A stretch of 64,000 nucleotides of DNA from Methylobacterium organophilum. GTDB taxonomy: Bacteria > Pseudomonadota > Alphaproteobacteria > Rhizobiales > Beijerinckiaceae. The position numbers and the translations under genes are program-made. Location of the stretch: positions 1-64,000 of the forward strand of contig NZ_BPQV01000003.1 in the NCBI RefSeq assembly GCF_022179465.1, given 5' to 3'. A model generated the notes under the pieces. It had not been told where the DNA came from. It searched no databases and saw nothing but the letters and a program-made list of their open reading frames with translations. Every line of letters begins with the position of its first letter. Position 1 is the stretch's first letter. Positions 22,869-30,968 of this stretch are shown one piece after another.

Positions 22869-23359
22869 TGCCGGCGCCGACCTGCTCGTGTGGGGCGACC
22901 GCCCGGCTCACCAGCGGCGCGGAGATCTATCCGAACCGCCCCGACCTCGCCGACACGCCGATCTGGGCCTGCCCGACCTGCGAGGACACCTATTGCGGCT
23001 GCCATCCGGGCACGGAGGAGCCGCTCGGCACGCCGGCCGATGCGAGCCTGCGTGAGGCGCGGATGCTGCTCCATCGCCGCCGCGTCGATCCGCTCTGGAA
23101 GGACGCGCACAAGCTCGAGGCCTACGGGGACCTCGACGCGGCCGATGTGAAAGCCGTGCAGCGGGCCGCCCGGGTGCGGGTCTACCGCTTCCTCGCCGCA
23201 CGGATGGGGCTGACCGAGGAACAGTGCCACGTCGGCATGTTCACGCTCGAGCAGTGCCGGGAGGCATGGGGCGCGCTCCAGGGCGTGACGTACCCGCAGA
23301 TCCGCGACTGGGCGAAGTTCGGCGACCGCCGGAAGCCGGGCAAGCGGAGCGCCGCCTGA
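22868..23359 (+). CDS. Zinc-finger protein of the DUF3268 family
   Basis: A 163-residue protein. Two CxC/CxxC pairs (CSCGATARLTSGAEIY, CPTCEDTYCGCHPGT) bind zinc, followed by PLGTPADASLREARMLLH and a helical C-terminus (HVGMFTLEQCREAW, YPQIRDWAKF). This is the DUF3268 pattern found in phages and mobile elements, of unknown activity. Starts and ends in TGATG overlaps. Confidence 0.85.
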   Translation: MPAPTCSCGATARLTSGAEIYPNRPDLADTPIWACPTCEDTYCGCHPGTEEPLGTPADASLREARMLLHRRRVDPLWKDAHKLEAYGDLDAADVKAVQRAARVRVYRFLAARMGLTEEQCHVGMFTLEQCREAWGALQGVTYPQIRDWAKFGDRRKPGKRSAA

Positions 23360-23445
23360 TGCGCCCGCTCGTCATCGACAGCTTCGCGGGAGGCGGCGGC
23401 GCCACCCCCGTCCCTGACCGGACAGAACAGGGAGGCGGACGGTGA
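23359..23445 (+). pseudogene. Remnant of a phage C5 DNA methyltransferase gene
   Basis: The frame MRPLVIDSFAGGGGA is the start of the C5-type phage DNA methylases, containing motif I (DSFAGGGG). It then runs into unrelated residues and stops after 28 codons. The rest of the gene is missing, and the HAD gene starts at 23,442 inside the end. An internal deletion best explains it. The start codon still overlaps the upstream stop as in intact neighbours. Confidence 0.65.
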
Positions 23446-23951
23446 GCGGCGTGCTCTTCCTCGACATCGAGGGCGTGCTGAACTCGCGCGAGTGCTGGGT
23501 CCGCCTGCGCGACCAGCGGCACAAGATCGACCGTGAGAAGGTCGGCCTGCTAAACGAGGTCGTCCGCATCACCGGCTGCCGGCTTGTCATCTCGTCCACC
23601 TGGCGCAAGGGAATCGGTCAGGGCCAGGGCGGCTGCCGACATATCCTACGCGATTACGGCCTGAAGGCCCGGTTCCGCCGGGACTGGCGGACACCCGAGT
23701 TCAGTACGGATGACCCCACAGCGCCCGTGCGCGGCACCGAGATTGCCGATTGGCTCAGCCGCAACGGATCGCCGCCCTATGCGATCGTGGACGACGACAG
23801 CGACATGCTCCCCGAGCAGATGCCTCGCTTCGTCCAGACCAGCTTCGAACACGGTCTGACCCGGACGCACGCCGATAGGCTGATCGCGCTCCTTTCCCCC
23901 ACTCCCGCCGGTCGCTCCGGCAGCAGCTCTATTGCGGAAGCGGAAGAGTGA
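23442..23951 (+). CDS. HAD-fold phosphatase-like protein (HAD_SAK_2 type)
   Basis: A 169-residue protein: LFLDIEGVLNS is HAD motif I (DxEGV instead of DxDGT), GCRLVISSTWRKG is motif II, and YAIVDDDSDM plus FVQTSFEHGLT form the acidic motif IV region. This matches the HAD domain named from Swiss-army-knife RNA repair proteins; phages often encode it. Possible activity is a 3'-phosphatase on nucleic acid ends, by family inference only. The first acidic pair is D-x-E, which may alter catalysis. GTG start, overlapping the methyltransferase remnant. Confidence 0.8.
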   Translation: MSGVLFLDIEGVLNSRECWVRLRDQRHKIDREKVGLLNEVVRITGCRLVISSTWRKGIGQGQGGCRHILRDYGLKARFRRDWRTPEFSTDDPTAPVRGTEIADWLSRNGSPPYAIVDDDSDMLPEQMPRFVQTSFEHGLTRTHADRLIALLSPTPAGRSGSSSIAEAEE

Positions 23952-24199
23952 ACCGCCTAGATGCTCCCGCGCGACGCATGCTGAACCGCTCCGAGGCCGC
24001 GAGCTATCTCGGTCTCGGAGCGACGGCGGCAATTCCCGTCCAGCCGAAGCGGGTTCGGCCAGGCAAGCAGGGCTTGCGCTACGACGTGCGCGACCTGGAC
24101 CGTTGGATAGACAGTCTTGAGACCGGCGAGCATGTTGAGAGCATCGAAGACCTCCTCAACAGGCCCGGCCATGGCAAAGGTGCGCGTCCCCGGCGTTAA
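23948..24199 (+). CDS. Excisionase-like DNA-binding protein
   Basis: An 83-residue protein with a GTG start overlapping the HAD gene. RMLNRSEAASYLGL is the helix-turn-helix start of excisionase/AlpA-type winged-helix proteins, followed by RYDVRDLDRWIDSL, the typical end of the domain. It overlaps the integrase start by 29 nt. Expected role: directing the integrase towards excision. Confidence 0.78.
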   Translation: MNRLDAPARRMLNRSEAASYLGLGATAAIPVQPKRVRPGKQGLRYDVRDLDRWIDSLETGEHVESIEDLLNRPGHGKGARPRR

Positions 24200-25232
24200 G
24201 GTCTACACCTCGAAGGGCATCCTCTACGCCTACGATCGCGCCAGCGGGATCCGCCTGACGCCGCCGCACGTCTACGGCTCCCCGGAATGGTGGACCGCTC
24301 TGCAGGCGATCCGCGACAAGGCCAAGCCCGGCGCGAAGGAGAAGGCTGGCACCTGGGGCGGGCTGGTCAAGGCGTACCGGGAAACCGAGCACTTCAAGAC
24401 CGATCTCGCGCCCCGCACCCGCCAGGACTACCTCGGCGTGATCGACTGGCTGTCGACGTGGCACGATGTCGAGGTGTCCAAGTGGGGCCGCGGATTCGTG
24501 GCGGGGTTACGGGATCGCGCGCATAAGGAGCGCAACCGCCGCTTCGCGAACTACGTGCTGTCGGTGATCAGCGTCGTCTTCGCCCACGCTGTGGAGAAGC
24601 AGCTCGCCGACGCCAACCCGGTCCGGGACGTGAAGAAGCTGCGCCGGCCCAAGAGCCAGCAGCGCGCGAATCGTCCCTGGACGGAAGAGGAATGGGATGC
24701 GGTCCTGACCGCCGCCTCTCCCGAGCTGCGCGCCGCTATCCTGCTCGGCGGCATCCTCGGCTACCGCCAGGGCGAGGCCCTGTCCGTGCGGCGTGACAGC
24801 TGGAACAGCCGCACCGGCACGCTGTCCCGGATCTCTGCCAAGAGCGGCAAACCCGTGAAGGTGCCGGCCCCCGCGGAGGTAGACGCCGCCCTTCGCGCCC
24901 TGCCGAAGCACGATGCGGTCACCCTGCTGGTCAACAGCCTCGGCCGACCCTGGCAGCAGGACGGGTTCCGCGGCTCGTTCTTCCGGCTCATCCGCACGCT
25001 CGAGGCGGAGGGCAAGGTGGCGGACGGCCTGACCTTCCACGGTCTGCGCCACACGGCGGCCACTCGGATGCGCCGCCTGGGCTTCGACACGCGCACGATC
25101 GCCGACATGCTCGGCCAGGAAACCGAGGGCATGGCAGCGCACTACTCGCGCGAGGCCGACCTCGAACCCAAGCTCAAGGGCGTGGTGCGGCGACTGGATC
25201 GGGAGAACAGGAAGCGCACAAAGGCTGTCTAA
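24171..25232 (+). CDS. Tyrosine-recombinase integrase
   Basis: A 353-residue phage-type integrase, with the start at the ATG at 24,171 (MAKVRVPGVKVYTSKG). The arm-type N-terminus is followed by a core-binding domain (about 70-150), then the catalytic domain: GILGYRQGEALSVRRDSW with the first Arg, TFHGLRHTAATRMRRLG with His-x-x-Arg, and MAAHYSREADL with the tyrosine nucleophile. It lies 74 bp from the 3' end of the tRNA-Gln gene, so that tRNA is the likely attachment site. Confidence 0.95.
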   Translation: MAKVRVPGVKVYTSKGILYAYDRASGIRLTPPHVYGSPEWWTALQAIRDKAKPGAKEKAGTWGGLVKAYRETEHFKTDLAPRTRQDYLGVIDWLSTWHDVEVSKWGRGFVAGLRDRAHKERNRRFANYVLSVISVVFAHAVEKQLADANPVRDVKKLRRPKSQQRANRPWTEEEWDAVLTAASPELRAAILLGGILGYRQGEALSVRRDSWNSRTGTLSRISAKSGKPVKVPAPAEVDAALRALPKHDAVTLLVNSLGRPWQQDGFRGSFFRLIRTLEAEGKVADGLTFHGLRHTAATRMRRLGFDTRTIADMLGQETEGMAAHYSREADLEPKLKGVVRRLDRENRKRTKAV

Positions 25233-25305
25233 CCAGACGGACGGTTTTGTCTAACCGGCCTTTCCGGGAACGTTTGTTCAGGGCCTAAGTACTTGATTTC
25301 AAAGG

Positions 25306-25379
25306 TGGCTGGGGGACGTGGATTCGAACCACGACTAACGGAGTCAGAGTCCGCTGTTCTACCGTTAAACTATCCCCCA
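25306..25379 (-). tRNA. tRNA-Gln (anticodon CTG)
   Basis: The reverse strand folds as a full cloverleaf of 74 nt with encoded CCA. The acceptor TGGGGGA pairs with TCCCCCA, the anticodon stem GCGGA/TCCGT holds the loop CTCTGAC with anticodon CTG, and the T arm has GGTTCGAATCC. Its 3' end faces the integrase gene, the position used by tRNA-targeting integrases. Confidence 0.97.
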
Positions 25380-25643
25380 ACATTAAGCGCTTGAGCGCGC
25401 TTAGAAATTGGCGCCGTGGCTCACGATGGATCCGGATCACATGTCCGGACCGGCCGCCGACGACCCGCGCCATGTAGTGCCTCTGCTCCGGCTTGTCCAT
25501 CCCGTTTTGCGCGGGAACCGCCACGCGATCGCGAAGCCGTCCCGGAACCCGGGGCGCGAACCCGCGCCGCAGCGAAGGCCGGACCGCTCGGCAAGCCCTT
25601 GACCGGGCCGGGGCACCATGGCTTCTGAGCCACGGCCCTGTCA

Positions 25644-25720
25644 GGCCCCGTAGCTCAGCTGGATAGAGCAGCCGCCTTCTAAGCGGCAGGTCGTAGGTTC
25701 GAGCCCTACCGGGGTCGCCA
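25644..25720 (+). tRNA. tRNA-Arg (anticodon TCT)
   Basis: A 77-nt cloverleaf with CCA encoded. The acceptor GGCCCCG pairs with CGGGGTC (one G-U), the D arm is AGCTCAGCTGGATAGAGC, the anticodon stem GCCGC/GCGGC holds CTTCTAA with anticodon TCT, and the T arm is GTAGGTTCGAGCCCTAC. Confidence 0.97.
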
Positions 25721-26027
25721 GCCCGTTTTGCTCCGATCGAAAGACGTCCTCCTGCGAGGCGGGCTCTTCGGAGGCGGGGCGCTCCTTTCGTTCGAGCGGG
25801 CGGAACGCCGACCGAAGCCGATCTTTTCGGCACCGCGCTTCGCAGCGGACCGACCCTGACGCAGTCCCGGACCGAATTCTGCCTCGGATCAGCGTGATAT
25901 GCCGAGATAATAGGCATAACCGAGGCGCTGGCCGGAGTCCCGGGAGGAGGTCGCCCAAGTTCCGGTCACCCTGGCGTGTCGCTTGCATAGAGCTTGACCG
26001 TCTCGGGACGACGCCAAGAGGTAGATC
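25721..26027. other. Intergenic region carrying the urt promoter
   Basis: No gene. It contains the sigma-54-type promoter at 25,972 and AAGAGG before the GTG of urtA. I did not find clear NtrC sites. Confidence 0.6.
25972..25987 (+). promoter_or_regulatory. Sigma-54 (RpoN) type promoter of the urt operon
   Basis: TGGCGTGTCGCTTGCA matches the RpoN consensus TGGCACGrNNNTTGCw, with the invariant GG and GC at the right spacing. It lies 40 nt before the urtA start. Nitrogen-limited activation through NtrC is the usual mode for urea transporters, so this fits. Confidence 0.75.
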
Positions 26028-27317
26028 GTGAAAGCTTGGAAGACCTGGGGCTCGGCCGCCGCTCTGGCAGCTGGGCTCGTGATGGGTGCGCTCGGTTCGG
26101 GCGTGGCGCAGGCACAGGAGACCATCAAGGTCGGCATCCTGCACTCGCTCTCGGGGACGATGGCGATCTCCGAGACGACGCTCAAGGACGCGATGCTGAT
26201 GCTCATCGCGGAGCAGAACAAGAAGGGCGGCCTGCTCGGCAAGAAGCTGGAGCCGGTGGTGGTCGATCCGGCCTCCAACTGGCCGCTCTTCGCCGAGAAG
26301 GCGCGCGAGCTGATCGCGAAGGACAAGGTCGCGGCGGTGTTCGGCTGCTGGACCAGCGTGTCCCGCAAATCCGTCCTGCCGGTGTTCAAGGAGCTGGATT
26401 CGATCCTGTTCTACCCCGTCCAGTACGAGGGCGAGGAGAGCGAGCGCAACGTGTTCTACACCGGCGCCGCCCCGAACCAGCAGGCGATCCCGGCCGTCGA
26501 CTACCTGATGAAGGAGGAGAAGGTCGAGCGCTGGGTGCTGGAGGGCACGGACTACGTCTATCCGCGCACCACCAACAAGATCCTCGAAGCCTACCTCAAG
26601 GCCAAGGGCGTGAAGCCGGAGGACATCTCGATCAACTACACCCCGTTCGGCCAGTCGGACTGGCAGACGCGCGTCGCCGCGATCAAGAGCTTCGGTTCGG
26701 CGGGCAAGAAGACCGCCGTGGTCTCGACGATCAACGGCGATGCCAACGTGCCCTTCTACAAGGAGCTCGCCAACCAGGGCGTGAAGGCCACCGACATCCC
26801 GGTCGTCGCCTTCTCGGTCGGCGAGGAGGAGCTCGCCGGCATCGACACCAAGCCGCTCGTCGGCCACCTCGCGGCGTGGAACTACTTCATGTCGATCGAC
26901 ACGCCGGAGAACAAATCCTTCATCGAACAGTGGAAGGCCTTCACCAAGAACCCGAAGCGCGTCACCAACGATCCGATGGAGGCGCATTACATCGGCTTCA
27001 ACATGTGGGTGAAGGCGGTGGAGAAGGCCGGCACCACCGATCCCGACAAGGTGATCGACGCCCTGCCCGGCATCGAGCAGAAGAACCTCACCGGCGGCAC
27101 CTCGAAGATGCTGCCCAACCACCACATCACGAAGCCGGTCTTCATCGGCGAGATCAAGGATGACGGCCAGTTCGACGTGGTCAACAAGACCGACGAGCTG
27201 ATCCCCGGCGAGGCTTGGTCCAAGCAGCTCGAGGGCTCGAAGGACCTCGAGGCCGACTGGGTCACGCTCAAGTGCGGCAACTACAACACCAAGACCAAGA
27301 AATGCGGCGGCGCCTGA
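26028..27317 (+). CDS. urtA: Urea ABC transporter, periplasmic substrate-binding protein UrtA
   Basis: A 429-residue protein with a GTG start and AAGAGG upstream. It has an N-terminal signal peptide (to about residue 29, SGVAQAQ), then ETIKVGILHSLSGTMAISE, the start of the type I amide-binding fold. GCWTSVSRKSVLPVF, LFYPVQYEGEE and VLEGTDYVYPRTTNKIL are characteristic of UrtA rather than of branched amino acid binding proteins. It binds urea in the periplasm for the UrtBCDE transporter encoded downstream. The sigma-54-type promoter suggests expression under nitrogen limitation. Confidence 0.97.
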   Translation: MKAWKTWGSAAALAAGLVMGALGSGVAQAQETIKVGILHSLSGTMAISETTLKDAMLMLIAEQNKKGGLLGKKLEPVVVDPASNWPLFAEKARELIAKDKVAAVFGCWTSVSRKSVLPVFKELDSILFYPVQYEGEESERNVFYTGAAPNQQAIPAVDYLMKEEKVERWVLEGTDYVYPRTTNKILEAYLKAKGVKPEDISINYTPFGQSDWQTRVAAIKSFGSAGKKTAVVSTINGDANVPFYKELANQGVKATDIPVVAFSVGEEELAGIDTKPLVGHLAAWNYFMSIDTPENKSFIEQWKAFTKNPKRVTNDPMEAHYIGFNMWVKAVEKAGTTDPDKVIDALPGIEQKNLTGGTSKMLPNHHITKPVFIGEIKDDGQFDVVNKTDELIPGEAWSKQLEGSKDLEADWVTLKCGNYNTKTKKCGGA

Positions 27318-27390
27318 GCGCCGTCACGTCGGACTGACCTGCCCGCGCGCGACGCGGGCAGGATGCCGAAGGCGTCGAGAGGAGCGGGAT

Positions 27391-29007
27391 GTGCGTTGGT
27401 TCGAAGCGCGGGCGAGCGGCGTCACGGGCCACCTGCTGGCCCTGCTGCTGATCCTCGTCCTGCCGGGCATCGCCCTGGCGCAGACGCCCGCGGACACGGC
27501 CTACGGCAGGCTCGCCGCCGACAGCTATTCCGACATCGAGGCCGGCATCACCGGGCTCGCGGCGAGCGGCGATCCGCGTGCGAGTGCGGTCCTCACCGCC
27601 CTGTCGGACGGGCGGCTGCTCCACCGGCCCTCGGACAAGGCGCTGTTCGTCAAGGAGGCCAACGGCCTCGTCGATGCCCGCACCGGTGTCCCGGCGACGG
27701 CCGAGGGCCTGAAGCCGGTCCGCGCCAACAACAAGGTCCGCCGGGCGATCGAGGCGGCGCAGGGTCTCCTCAACCTCGCGAGCCCGGATGCGGGCAAGCG
27801 CCGGGAGGCGGCGGATGCCGTGTTCAAGGCCCGCGACGCGGCCGCCCTGCCGGCGCTCGAGGCCGCCCTCGCCAAGGAGAGCGATCCGCGCTTGCGCAAG
27901 AGTCTCGGGGAGGCTCGCGCCGCCCTGCTGCTGGGTCAGCCCGGCACGTCCGAGGCGGATCGGCTGTCCGCGCTCTCGGCGATCCAGGCCCGCGGCGACG
28001 GCGATGCCATCGCGATCCTGCGCGGACTTAGCGCCAGCGACCCGAGCGAGGCCGTGAGGGCCGCCGCCGAGCGCGGCATCGCCTCGATCGAGCGGCGGCT
28101 CGCCCTCGTCGGCGCGGCCCAGAACGTCTGGTACGGCCTGTCGCTCGGCTCGGTGCTGCTGCTCGCCGCCATCGGGCTCGCCATCACCTTCGGGGTGATG
28201 GGCATCATCAACATGGCCCATGGCGAGATGGTGATGCTCGGGGCCTACACGACCTTCCTCGTGCAGGACACGATCCGCGCCCACGCCCCCGGCCTGTTCG
28301 ACTGGTCGCTGGTCATCAGCATCCCCTGCGCCTTCCTCGTGGCCGGCGCGGTAGGCGTCGCGATCGAGCGCGGCATCATCCGCTATCTCTACGGGCGCCC
28401 GCTCGAGACCCTGCTCGCCACCTTCGGCGTCAGCCTGATCCTGCAGCAGACCGTGCGCTCGATCTTCGGGCCGACCAACCGGGAGGTCGGCTCGCCCGCC
28501 TTCATGACCGGCGCCTTCGACCTGTTCGGCCTGTCGATCACCTGGGGCCGACTCTGGATCGTGGCTTTCTCCTTCGCGGTCTTCCTCGGGCTGCTCTTCG
28601 TGCTGCGGAGGACGTCTTTCGGCCTGAAGACGCGGGCGGTGACGCAGAACCGGCGCATGGCCGCCGCCATGGGCATCCGCACGCCCTGGGTCGACGCCAT
28701 GACCTTCGGCCTTGGCTCCGGCATCGCGGGCATTGCCGGCGTCGCGCTCTCGCAGATCGACAACGTCTCGCCCAATCTCGGCCAGGGCTATATCATCGAT
28801 TCCTTCCTGGTCGTGGTGTTCGGGGGCGTGGGCAATCTCTGGGGCACGCTGGTGGCGGCGCTGACGCTGGGCGTCGCCAACAAGCTGTTCGAGCCGTATC
28901 TCGGCGCCGTGCTCGCCAAGATCGCCCTTCTGATCTTCATCATCCTCTTCATCCAGAAGCGCCCGCGCGGCCTGTTCGCCCTCAAGGGCCGGGCGGTGGA
29001 ATCGTGA
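27391..29007 (+). CDS. urtB: Urea ABC transporter permease UrtB
   Basis: A 538-residue protein with a GTG start and GGAG 8 nt upstream. It has a signal-like segment (residues 13-30), then about 210 residues of soluble helical repeats (HEAT-like, for example DAAALPALEAALAKESDPRLRKSL). From residue 244 come the permease membrane helices (VWYGLSLGSVLLLAAIGLAITFGVMGIINMAHGEMVMLGAY, and VFGGVGNLWGTLVAALTLG). The long periplasmic extension is normal for UrtB and distinguishes it from LivH. It overlaps urtC by 4 nt. Confidence 0.96.
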   Translation: MRWFEARASGVTGHLLALLLILVLPGIALAQTPADTAYGRLAADSYSDIEAGITGLAASGDPRASAVLTALSDGRLLHRPSDKALFVKEANGLVDARTGVPATAEGLKPVRANNKVRRAIEAAQGLLNLASPDAGKRREAADAVFKARDAAALPALEAALAKESDPRLRKSLGEARAALLLGQPGTSEADRLSALSAIQARGDGDAIAILRGLSASDPSEAVRAAAERGIASIERRLALVGAAQNVWYGLSLGSVLLLAAIGLAITFGVMGIINMAHGEMVMLGAYTTFLVQDTIRAHAPGLFDWSLVISIPCAFLVAGAVGVAIERGIIRYLYGRPLETLLATFGVSLILQQTVRSIFGPTNREVGSPAFMTGAFDLFGLSITWGRLWIVAFSFAVFLGLLFVLRRTSFGLKTRAVTQNRRMAAAMGIRTPWVDAMTFGLGSGIAGIAGVALSQIDNVSPNLGQGYIIDSFLVVVFGGVGNLWGTLVAALTLGVANKLFEPYLGAVLAKIALLIFIILFIQKRPRGLFALKGRAVES

Positions 29008-30158
29008 GCATGCCCCGCACCCGCCTCATCGACCCGAAGGGCTGGATCTTCCTGGCGGCGCTCGCCGCCTTCTGCGCAATCGTCCCGCTCCTGAACCTCG
29101 TCATCCCCGAGGGCTCGGGCCTGCACCTGCCGACCTACCTCGTCTCACTGTTCGGCAAGTACCTCGCCTTCGCCCTGCTCGCGCTCAGCCTCGATCTGGT
29201 CTGGGGCTATTGCGGCATCCTCTCCCTCGGCCACGGCGCCTTCTTCGGGCTCGGCGGCTACGCGATGGGCATGTACCTGATGCGGCAGATCGGGCCGCGC
29301 GGCGTCTACGGCAACCCGGTCCTGCCCGACTTCATGGTGTTCCTGAACTACAAGGAATTGCCCTGGTACTGGCTCGGCTTCGACCACTTCGCCTTCGCGG
29401 CGCTGATGGTGCTGGCGGTGCCGGGGCTGCTCGCCTTCGTGTTCGGCTGGCTCGCCTTCCGCTCGCGGGTAACGGGCGTCTACCTGTCGATCATCACCCA
29501 GGCGATGACCTTCGCGCTGATGCTGGCCTTCTTCCGCAACGACATGGGTCTCGGCGGCAATAACGGGCTGACCGACTTCAAGGACATCCTCGGCTTCCCC
29601 GTCCAGGCGCAGGGCACGCGCGTGGCGCTGTTCGTGGCGACCGGGATCGCCCTGGCGCTCGGCTACCTCGTCGCCCGCTTCATGACGGTCTCGGCCTACG
29701 GCAAGATCCTGATCGCCGTGCGCGACGCGGAATCGCGCACGCGCTTTCTCGGCTACCGGCCGGAGCACTACAAGACGCTCGCCTTCACGGTCTCGGCCAT
29801 GATGGCGGGCGTGGCCGGCGCGCTCTACGTGCCGCAGGTCGGCATCATCAATCCAGGTGAGTTCGCCCCCACCAACTCCATCGAGGCGGTGATCTGGGTC
29901 GCGGTCGGCGGACGCGGCACGCTGGTCGGCGCAGCGCTCGGTGCCGTGATCGTCAACTACGCCAAGACGGTGCTCACCGGCGCCCTGCCGGATGCCTGGC
30001 TCTTCGCGCTAGGCGCCTTGTTCGTGGTGGTGACACTGTTCCTGCCCAAGGGCATCGTCGGCACGCTGGTGGAGCGCTTCGGCAGCCGGAGGGCGGCGGC
30101 CAAGCTTCCGCCCGAGCCCGCGATTCCCCCGAAGCTCGCGGAAGAAGGCCAGGGCTGA
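29004..30158 (+). CDS. urtC: Urea ABC transporter permease UrtC
   Basis: A 384-residue LivM-type permease with a GTG start in the four-base overlap with urtB. About ten membrane helices; conserved segments include LALSLDLVWGYCGILSLGHGAFFGLGGYAMGMYLM, KILIAVRDAESRTRFLGYRPEHYKTLAFTVSAMMAGVAGALYVPQVGIINPGEF and VIWVAVGGRGTLVGAALGAVIVNY. With UrtB it forms the membrane channel for urea. The stop overlaps the ATG of urtD by one base. Confidence 0.96.
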   Translation: MSMPRTRLIDPKGWIFLAALAAFCAIVPLLNLVIPEGSGLHLPTYLVSLFGKYLAFALLALSLDLVWGYCGILSLGHGAFFGLGGYAMGMYLMRQIGPRGVYGNPVLPDFMVFLNYKELPWYWLGFDHFAFAALMVLAVPGLLAFVFGWLAFRSRVTGVYLSIITQAMTFALMLAFFRNDMGLGGNNGLTDFKDILGFPVQAQGTRVALFVATGIALALGYLVARFMTVSAYGKILIAVRDAESRTRFLGYRPEHYKTLAFTVSAMMAGVAGALYVPQVGIINPGEFAPTNSIEAVIWVAVGGRGTLVGAALGAVIVNYAKTVLTGALPDAWLFALGALFVVVTLFLPKGIVGTLVERFGSRRAAAKLPPEPAIPPKLAEEGQG

Positions 30159-30964
30159 TGAGCAGCGCCGATCTCCTCGCCCCGCCGGCCTCCGCCGAGG
30201 CAGGCGCCACACCGGCCCGCAAGGTCACGGAGGCCCTCCTCTATCTCGACGATCTCAAGGTCACCTTCGACGGCTACCGGGCCCTGCGCGGCCTCTCGCT
30301 GACCCTCGACCGGGGGGAGATGCGCGCGATCATCGGCCCGAACGGGGCCGGCAAGACCACGATGATGGACTGCATCACCGGCAAGACGCGGCCCGATACC
30401 GGCATCGCGCTCTTCGACGGCACCTTCGACCTGACCAAGCTCGACGAGCCGGCCATCGCCGACCTCGGCATCGGCCGGAAATTCCAGAAGCCCACCGTAT
30501 TCGAGAGCCACACGGTGGCCGACAACATCCTGCTGGCGCTGAAAGGTCCGCGCTCGGGCGTCGCCTCCCTGTTCGGCTGGCGCAATCGCGTCGCGGCCGA
30601 GCGCATCGACGCGCTGCTCACCAAGGTTGGGCTGATCGCCCATCGCGAACGGCCGGCGGCCGATCTCTCCCACGGCCAGAAGCAGTGGCTGGAGATCGGC
30701 ATGCTGCTCGCACAGGACCCGAAGCTCCTGCTCGTGGACGAGCCGGTGGCCGGCATGACCGACGCCGAGACCGCCGAGACGGCACGGCTCCTGCGGGAGA
30801 TCGCCCGCGACCACGCGGTGATCGTGGTGGAGCACGACATGCATTTCGTGCGCGCCCTCGAATGCCGCGTCACCTGCCTGCACGAGGGCGCGGTATTGGC
30901 CGAAGGCTCGATCGACGCCGTGTCCGCCGACCCGAAGGTGGTCGAAGTCTATCTGGGGCGCTGA
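30158..30964 (+). CDS. urtD: Urea ABC transporter ATPase UrtD
   Basis: A 268-residue ATP-binding subunit. Walker A is GPNGAGKTTMMD (about residue 62), then FQKPTVFESHTVADNILLAL, signature LSHGQKQWLEIGMLL, Walker B LLLVDEPVAGMTDAET, and the H-loop VVEHDMHFVR. The signature with SHGQ is usual for UrtD. The N-terminal 25 residues are an Ala-rich extension. ATG in the TGATG overlap with urtC. Confidence 0.96.
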   Translation: MSSADLLAPPASAEAGATPARKVTEALLYLDDLKVTFDGYRALRGLSLTLDRGEMRAIIGPNGAGKTTMMDCITGKTRPDTGIALFDGTFDLTKLDEPAIADLGIGRKFQKPTVFESHTVADNILLALKGPRSGVASLFGWRNRVAAERIDALLTKVGLIAHRERPAADLSHGQKQWLEIGMLLAQDPKLLLVDEPVAGMTDAETAETARLLREIARDHAVIVVEHDMHFVRALECRVTCLHEGAVLAEGSIDAVSADPKVVEVYLGR

Positions 30965-30968
30965 GGCG

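Noticed and set aside
25641-27125. A 494-codon open frame on the reverse strand across tRNA-Arg and urtA
   Set aside because: It runs through a tRNA and antisense to urtA, whose protein is unmistakable; composition is that of a shadow frame.
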